From the NCBI GenBank assembly GCA_943913625.1, contig CALTYW010000027.1, positions 1-19,603 of the forward strand: 19,603 nucleotides of DNA, read 5' to 3'. The DNA comes from an uncultured Campylobacter sp. Lineage in GTDB: Bacteria > Actinomycetota > Actinomycetes > Mycobacteriales > Mycobacteriaceae. A program made the translations under genes and the position numbers. The notes below the pieces were generated by a model that did not search any database, was not told where the DNA came from, and saw only the letters and a program-made list of their open reading frames with translations. Shown here one piece after another: positions 15,425-19,603 of this stretch (position 1 is its first letter; each line of letters starts with the position of its first letter).

Positions 15425-16636
15425 TTACGGCCCGAGAAGCGACACCGGCGCGACCACGATGCCGTCGGCGCGGGTGTAGGCCGGGCCGCCCTCTGTGACC
15501 ACAAGGAGGACTGGGTCCGCCTCCAGCTGGCTGGCGAAGCGGAGCAGCGTGTCCGCAGCCGCATCCACCACGTGCGGGTAGTGGCCAAGCTTCACCTCAA
15601 CCAGAATCGGCCGGCCGTTCAGGGGCACTACCGCATCCACCTCGAGATTCGTGTTTAACCGGGCGTGGTAGACCTGCTCGTCGCTGTACGCGCGTAGTTC
15701 GTGGACCACGAAAGATTCGAAAAGCTGCCCCGCATATTCGGGGTCGGCGGCAATGTCGCGCGGCTGCCGCTGCAGCGCAGCAACCGCCAAAGCCGGATCC
15801 ACGAGGTGCCTCTTCGGCGACTTACGCAGTGTCGCCTTGGACCGGAGATGGGCAGACCACGCCGGCTGATCGACCGAGATGGATATCCGCGAAAGGGCAT
15901 CCAAGTAATCGATGACAGTATCTCGGGCGACCCCGACATCGGTGGCAAGGGTTTTCACACCCGCTTCTGTGCCCACATTCCGCGCGATTGAAGCAAGAAG
16001 TCGCGTTACCCTCTCCGGGCTTCGCAGCGCACCGTCCGGGGTCCGGATGTCCACATGAGCTACCTGCTCGAGGTACTCACGGTTGGAGCGCAGCGCATTC
16101 CGCGTTGAAAGACCGTAGTTGCCGGGCCACCCGCCACGGCACATCCTTTCAACGAGCGCGTCGAAGTCGAGGGCGCTGTCAATAAAACCGGGTGTCTCCC
16201 CCTCCGCCAAGGCGCTCAGCGAAACCTCACCCGACGACTCACTCGTCTCAAACATAGTGAACGTTGACATGGTGACGTGCGCGAACCGGCCGGCCCCGGA
16301 ATGGCGGGTGAGTTCCTCCGTTGGAACCGTCGACCCTGTGAAGATGAACTGCCCCTTCTCCTGCCTCCGATCAATGGCGTGGCGGGCCAGGTCCCAGAGC
16401 TGCGGCTGGAACTGTCACTCATCGATCAACCTCGGAGTATCCTCTTCAAGCAGGCTCGCAGGGTTGCTCCCCATGAGGAACTGCACACGGGGATCCGTGT
16501 CCACGTTCAGAAAACTATTCGCGTGTTGCAGCGACGTTTCAGTTTTGCCACATCCTTTCGGACCGCGAACGAGGACGCCGCCCTTCCGTTGAAGCGCATT
16601 TTCCAGAAGAGAATCTGCGAGCCGCGGAATGTACAT
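15425..16636 (-). pseudogene. AAA ATPase with DUF4143 domain, broken by one in-frame TGA
   Basis: The intact gene would encode 403 residues. It starts MYIPRLADSLLENAL, with Walker A GPKGCGKT at residues 25-32 and Walker B ending LIDE at 70-73. Codon 74 (16415-16417) is TGA where this family has Trp (LIDEWQ). The same frame then continues uninterrupted: QFQPQLWDLARHAIDRR, a sensor-like IFTGST, then MSTFTMFETSESSGEVSLS and the C-terminal DUF4143 region with LEVDAVVPLNGRPILVEVKLG. One G-to-A change explains everything. An internal ATG at 16270 could in principle start a 281-residue C-terminal fragment, but it lacks the nucleotide-binding site. The family is widespread and poorly understood, and often occurs with mobile or defence genes. 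A sequencing error or readthrough is possible but less likely. Confidence 0.85.
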
Positions 16637-16656
16637 AAGCTGCAACTTTACTGCAA

Positions 16657-16692
16657 ACTCGACAGATTGAAACGCGGCCACTCGACAGATTG
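16657..16692. repeat. 13-bp direct repeat upstream of the ATPase pseudogene
   Basis: ACTCGACAGATTG occurs exactly at 16657-16669 and 16680-16692, a 23-bp period. It lies between the ugd stop and the pseudogene start (62-nt gap). On the minus strand a TTTCAA/TAAAGT promoter-like pair falls over the nearer copy, so the copies could be operator sites. Confidence 0.45.
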
Positions 16693-16698
16693 CAATTC

Positions 16699-18015
16699 CT
16701 ACAAGCTGCGGCCGAGCGCGTGGAGCTCCCAACCCGCCTGCTGCCATTGTTCGACGTCGAGGACGTTGCGGCCGTCGATGAGCAATTGCTTTTCGACGAT
16801 TCCGGAAGCCCACACCGGGTCCATTGTCTTGAACTCGTCCCACTCCGTCGCCAAGATCGTCAACTCCGCACCTTTGAGGGCGTCCTCGAGGGAGGCGGCG
16901 TAGTCGAGGGTCGGGAACACTTTGGCGGCGTTGTCCATGCCCTGGGGGTCGTAGACGCGCACCGCGGCACCGGCCAGGGAGAGCTGACCCGCCACGGCGA
17001 GTGCCGGCGAATCGCGCACGTCGTCCGAGTTCGGCTTGAACGCCGCACCCAACACCGTGATGCGCTTACCAATCAAGCTGCCTAGGATCTCCCGGCTCAG
17101 ATCGATCACTCGCTGGCGGCGGCGCATGTTGATCGCATCCACCTCGCGCAGGAAGGTGAGCGCCTGGTCCGCACCGACCTCGCCGGCGCGCGCCATGAAC
17201 GCGCGGATATCCTTCGGCAGGCAGCCGCCGCCGAAACCAAGACCGGCGCCGAGGAACTTCCGTCCGATGCGGTCGTCGTAGCCGATGGCGTCGGCAAGCT
17301 GGGTGACATCCGCGCCGACGATCTCGCAGACCTCGGACACGGCGTTGATGAAGCTGATCTTGGTGGCAAGAAAGGCGTTCGCCGACACCTTCACCAACTC
17401 CGCGGTCTGCAGGTCCGTGACGATAAACGGGGTGTTGTTCGCCAGCGGGGTGGCGTAGATCTCGCGCGCGATCGCTTCGGCGTTGGTGCCGCCACGCACG
17501 CCGAGCACGATGCGGTCCGGTTCGATGGTGTCCTTCACCGCGTAGCCCTCGCGCAGAAACTCCGGGTTCCACGCAATCTCGACAGTGGTGCCTGGCTTGG
17601 CCAGCTTGTTGGCCCGCTCCTGCAACGCCGCGGCGGTGCCGACCGGGACGGTGGACTTGCCCAGGATCAAGTGCTCGCCCTCCAGGTGGGGCACCAGCGA
17701 ATCGATCGCGGCTTCCACGTAGGTGGTGTCGGCAGCATACGAGCCGCGCTGCTGCGGGGTGCCCACACCAATGAAGTGGACGTTGGCGAACTGGGCGGCT
17801 TCTTCGTAATTGGTGGTGAACGCAAGGCGTCGATTAGCAATGTTCCGCTCGAGCACCTCGGGCAAACCCGGCTCGTAGAAAGGAACCTTGCCCTGCTGCA
17901 GGGCCTCGATCTTGCGCTCGTCCACGTCGATGCCCAGCACCTCGTGGCCGAGCTCCGCCATGCACGCCGCGTGCGTCGCGCCGAGGTAACCAGTGCCAAT
18001 CACAGTCATCCGCAT
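16699..18015 (-). CDS. ugd: UDP-glucose 6-dehydrogenase
   Basis: A 438-residue NAD-dependent dehydrogenase that oxidises UDP-glucose to UDP-glucuronate in the cytosol, supplying precursors for cell-envelope or capsular polysaccharide. The N-terminal Rossmann motif GTGYLG (7-12) is followed by GIDVDERKI. Further family motifs are FIGVGTPQ, KSTVPVGTA and NPEFLREGYAVKD. The catalytic Cys265 lies in GFGGGCLPKD, and the C-terminal domain has LGAAFKPNSDDVRDSPAL. Length matches the UDP-glucose/GDP-mannose dehydrogenase family; the substrate is taken from overall resemblance to UDP-glucose enzymes. A CATAAT -10-like box at 18024-18029 lies 8 nt before the ATG at 18015, suggesting a leaderless mRNA. 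A second in-frame ATG is two codons later. A terminator of the upstream gene separates them. Confidence 0.9.
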   Translation of the reverse strand: MRMTVIGTGYLGATHAACMAELGHEVLGIDVDERKIEALQQGKVPFYEPGLPEVLERNIANRRLAFTTNYEEAAQFANVHFIGVGTPQQRGSYAADTTYVEAAIDSLVPHLEGEHLILGKSTVPVGTAAALQERANKLAKPGTTVEIAWNPEFLREGYAVKDTIEPDRIVLGVRGGTNAEAIAREIYATPLANNTPFIVTDLQTAELVKVSANAFLATKISFINAVSEVCEIVGADVTQLADAIGYDDRIGRKFLGAGLGFGGGCLPKDIRAFMARAGEVGADQALTFLREVDAINMRRRQRVIDLSREILGSLIGKRITVLGAAFKPNSDDVRDSPALAVAGQLSLAGAAVRVYDPQGMDNAAKVFPTLDYAASLEDALKGAELTILATEWDEFKTMDPVWASGIVEKQLLIDGRNVLDVEQWQQAGWELHALGRSL

Positions 18016-18023
18016 AACAGGCC

Positions 18024-18029
18024 ATTATG
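18024..18029 (-). promoter_or_regulatory. -10 box of ugd
   Basis: On the minus strand CATAAT is 8 nt before the ATG at 18015, with no Shine-Dalgarno between them. The -35 region is not obvious in this GC-rich stretch. Confidence 0.45.
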
Positions 18030-18063
18030 CCGTGGCGCGGGCGGTTCGGCAGGGCGAGATAAG

Positions 18064-18083
18064 GCCCCCGTCATTGCGGGGGC
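18064..18083 (-). terminator. Hairpin terminator after the Cys/His-rich gene
   Basis: GCCCCCG (18064-18070) and CGGGGGC (18077-18083) form a perfect 7-bp GC stem with a 6-nt loop, 11 nt beyond the stop of the minus-strand small gene. The following minus-strand bases are CTTATCTC, only moderately T-rich. It isolates that gene from ugd. Confidence 0.65.
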
Positions 18084-18094
18084 ATTGGAGCGAG

Positions 18095-18514
18095 CTAGTT
18101 GATGTTCTCGGCGTCGCTCTCGGTCTGGCCGGAGCCGACCGCCTTGTCGTTGTCGGTCGGAATGTTGCCGTCGTTCCACGACTGGCCCGGGGTGTGGTGC
18201 TCTGCCTGCTCGACGGTGGTCACCGCGCCGTCAATATCGGCGTTGACGTCGTCGCGGCCGATCTCGTCGTCGTGCTTGGAGCCGGTGGCCTCTGTGGTCT
18301 CTGTGGTCTCAGTGGTGGTCACAGTCTCGGTGTGCCTGTGGCCCTCGCAGTTGCACTGGCCAGCCTCATGGCCGCAACCGCACGCGTGGCCCTCGGGGGC
18401 AACAACATTATCGACGGAGCCCTCCGCCGGCACGATCTTGATCTCCTCGCGCACGTCGGCGTTCGCGGGGTTCACCGGCTTGTCGTGGTTGCCGCAGCCG
18501 CAGGTGTTGGTCAT
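18095..18514 (-). CDS. Small acidic Cys/His-rich protein, putative metal binder
   Basis: A 139-residue protein not recognised as a named family. It starts MTNTCGCGNHD and has a second cluster at residues 43-61, HACGCGHEAGQCNCEGHRH. In total there are six Cys and several His arranged as CxC pairs, strongly suggesting binding of zinc, copper or another soft metal. A Thr/Glu repeat follows (TETVTTTETTETTEATG). The C-terminal half is acidic and Asn/Asp-rich, probably disordered. No signal peptide or membrane segment is seen, so it is probably cytosolic. The start is well supported by AAGGAG 8 nt before the ATG, in contrast to the leaderless neighbours. It is monocistronic with its own terminator. 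Alternatives are an intracellular metal reservoir, a metallochaperone or a redox buffer; none can be decided here. Confidence 0.75.
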   Translation of the reverse strand: MTNTCGCGNHDKPVNPANADVREEIKIVPAEGSVDNVVAPEGHACGCGHEAGQCNCEGHRHTETVTTTETTETTEATGSKHDDEIGRDDVNADIDGAVTTVEQAEHHTPGQSWNDGNIPTDNDKAVGSGQTESDAENIN

Positions 18515-18705
18515 GGTTTCGCTCCTTCATATTCGGGGTTCGTTCACATACAAAGGTACGCGGAAAGGGGCTGTGTGGTCGCGGGATTTGGGGCTCGTCG
18601 TCGCAGTTGCGAACTCTAGGGTGCATATCTGTCGAGTACTGCCGTGAAAAACTCACGAGGCGGGCGAAAGCCACCTGGAGAGTACACGTCCTGGTGTTAA
18701 CGCCC

Positions 18706-18726
18706 TCCAGTACGCCCCCTACTGGA
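18706..18726 (-). terminator. Hairpin at the dcd stop codon
   Basis: TCCAGTA (18706-18712) and TACTGGA (18720-18726) form a perfect 7-bp stem with a 7-nt loop that spans the dcd TAG. No T-run follows on the minus strand, so termination is only a possibility. Confidence 0.35.
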
Positions 18727-19282
18727 AGTTCAGGTACGCCTTCGACGGGGTCGGGCCGCGCTGGCCCTGGTACTTGGAGCCGAGTGTCGACGAGCCGTAC
18801 GGAGTTTCCGCGGGCGACGTCATGGCGAACAGCGCGAGCTGACCGACCTTCATGCCCGGCCACAGCGTGATCGGCAGGTTGGCCACGTTGGAAAGCTCCA
18901 GCGTGATGTGGCCTGTGAAGCCCGGGTCGATGAAGCCGGCGGTCGAATGCGTGAGCAGACCGAGGCGGCCGAGAGAGGATTTGCCCTCGAGGCGGCCGGC
19001 GAGGTCGTCGGGAAGCGTGAAGCGCTCCAGTGTCGCGCCGAGGACGAACTCGCCGGGGTGAAGGACGAAGGGTTCGTCCTCGGGGACCTCGACGAGCGTG
19101 GTCAGATCCGGCTGCTCCAGCTTCGGATCGATGTGGGTGTAGCGCTGGTTGTTGAAGACGCGGAACAGGCTGTCCAAGCGCACGTCGATGGAACTGGGCT
19201 GGATCAGTGCAGCGTCGAACGGGTCGATCTGGAGGTGTTCGGAATCGATGGCGTGGCGGATGTCGCGGTCTGAAAGCAGCAC
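18719..19282 (-). CDS. dcd: dCTP deaminase (possibly dUMP-forming)
   Basis: A 187-residue enzyme of the dUTPase/dCTP deaminase superfamily, converting dCTP to dUTP (or directly to dUMP in bifunctional forms) to supply thymidylate synthesis in the cytosol. The GTG at 19282 starts the canonical MLLSDRDIRHAI; the longer open frame upstream is Pro-rich and not family-like. Motifs are QPSSIDVRLDSLF, EGKSSLGRLGLLTHSTAGFIDPGFTGHITLELSN with the catalytic Glu129, and the C-terminal substrate-lid sequence GSKYQGQRGPTPSKAY. All expected residues are present and the length is normal. Actinobacterial relatives such as the M. tuberculosis enzyme are bifunctional, so a dUMP-forming activity is plausible. 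A TACACT -10 box (19289-19294, minus strand) is 6 nt before the GTG, predicting a leaderless transcript. Confidence 0.93.
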   Translation of the reverse strand: MLLSDRDIRHAIDSEHLQIDPFDAALIQPSSIDVRLDSLFRVFNNQRYTHIDPKLEQPDLTTLVEVPEDEPFVLHPGEFVLGATLERFTLPDDLAGRLEGKSSLGRLGLLTHSTAGFIDPGFTGHITLELSNVANLPITLWPGMKVGQLALFAMTSPAETPYGSSTLGSKYQGQRGPTPSKAYLNFQ

Positions 19283-19288
19283 GGGTTC

Positions 19289-19294
19289 AGTGTA
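19289..19294 (-). promoter_or_regulatory. -10 box of dcd
   Basis: TACACT on the minus strand lies 6 nt before GTG 19282. It supports the short start and a leaderless mRNA. The -35 region is GC-rich and unclear. Confidence 0.5.
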
Positions 19295-19347
19295 ACGGGC
19301 GGGGTGCGGGACTTGGGGCGGGGCGTGGCACGGGCTCAGCGCCGGCA

Positions 19348-19433
19348 CAAACAAGACCTCAAGCCGGGCGGGTACGCAAAACCGCAGGTCGGTTCCCGCG
19401 CTGAGGTCTTGTTTCGGCTTGAGGTCTTGTTTG
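19348..19433. repeat. 19-bp perfect inverted repeat with an extra partial copy
   Basis: CAAACAAGACCTCAAGCCG (19348-19366) is the exact reverse complement of 19415-19433. The core TGAGGTCTTGTTT also occurs as a direct copy at 19402-19414, 18 bp before the one in the right arm. The 48-nt interior has a nested stem: GCGGG, then AACCG-CAGGT-CGGTT, then CCCGC. The element lies between divergent dcd and tRNA-Gly and has no coding function that I can see. It could be a REP-like or MITE-like element, a structured RNA or a protein-binding array. Confidence 0.7.
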
Positions 19434-19472
19434 CGTGGGCGGGTTCACCGGGTGACAGCACCGCGGCGCATT

Positions 19473-19501
19473 TTTGGGGCGCGACCACGCGGTGCTACTC
19501 T
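19473..19501 (+). promoter_or_regulatory. Putative promoter of tRNA-Gly
   Basis: TTTGGG (19473-19478) and TACTCT (19496-19501) are spaced 17 bp apart, about 28 nt before the mature tRNA 5' end. Confidence 0.45.
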
Positions 19502-19528
19502 TTTCCGAAGCAGCATCCAACTGCGATT

Positions 19529-19602
19529 GCCGGCGTAGTTTAGTGGTAGAACATCAGCTTCCCAAGCTGAGAGTGCGAGTTCGATTCTCGTCGCCGGCTC
19601 CA
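19529..19602 (+). tRNA. tRNA-Gly, anticodon CCC
   Basis: A full cloverleaf can be drawn: acceptor GCCGGCG paired with CGCCGGC (19592-19598), a D arm with AGTGGTAGA, anticodon stem TCAGC/GCTGA around loop TTCCCAA, and T arm GCGAG-TTCGATT-CTCGT. The anticodon CCC is at 19561-19563, reading GGG glycine codons. The 3' CCA is encoded at 19600-19602 after discriminator T. The window ends one base later, so any integrated element or partner tRNA beyond it cannot be seen. Confidence 0.95.
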
Positions 19603-19603
19603 C

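Noticed and set aside
16415..16843. 142-residue minus-strand frame as a separate gene
   Set aside because: Its first 69 residues overlap the end of ugd in another frame. Only the part from ATG 16636 is meaningful, as the N-terminus of the broken ATPase.
18643..18657. CGTGA-AAAAC-TCACG hairpin and a CTGTCGAGT at 18629 resembling the 13-bp repeat near 16670
   Set aside because: The stem is only 5 bp with no T-run, and the 9-base match to the other locus is short enough to be chance.
19434..19603. Integrated element at tRNA-Gly
   Set aside because: The window ends one base after the CCA, and no integrase or second copy of the tRNA end is visible inside it.

Overview
The window looks like a chromosomal segment of a Corynebacterium (high-GC actinobacterium). 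This rests on overall coding bias, several genes with a TAnnnT -10 box placed 6-8 nt before the start codon (leaderless mRNAs), an AlaT-type aminotransferase, a DUF1707 protein, and a giant secreted CshA-like protein with no LPXTG motif. Family assignments come from reading motifs; no database search was run.

Layout. The window opens inside an ABC exporter half-transporter (1-1378, 5' end missing). It meets head-on, with a 4-nt overlap, a small ribbon-helix-helix protein gene on the minus strand. Next is a tight three-gene plus-strand operon (1896-4618): a Na/Pi cotransporter, a small coiled-coil protein and a PstS-like phosphate-binding lipoprotein. It is preceded by tandem 11-nt PHO-box-like units. 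A DUF1707 membrane protein and the aminotransferase alaT follow.

From 6742 to 16636 the window looks accessory. It holds a small putative antitoxin with a frameshifted PIN-domain toxin remnant, a class II-like Fic protein, and a 2158-residue surface protein on the minus strand. The surface protein is built of alternating CshA-type repeat modules, Thr/Val/Pro-rich stalks and a C-terminal tail with two hydrophobic segments. After it comes an AAA ATPase/DUF4143 gene broken by one in-frame TGA, exactly where its Walker B region should carry Trp.

The right end returns to housekeeping genes on the minus strand: ugd (UDP-glucose dehydrogenase), a Cys/His-rich acidic small protein with a hairpin terminator, and dcd (dCTP deaminase). 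A 19-bp perfect inverted repeat with an extra partial copy lies between dcd and tRNA-Gly(CCC), which ends the window.

The most interesting points are the possible binding-protein-assisted secondary phosphate uptake operon with its putative PHO box, the alternating-module adhesin with an unusual tail, the Cys/His-rich small protein, and two decayed accessory genes whose lesions fall in or before catalytic parts. No gap between genes exceeds 300 bases.
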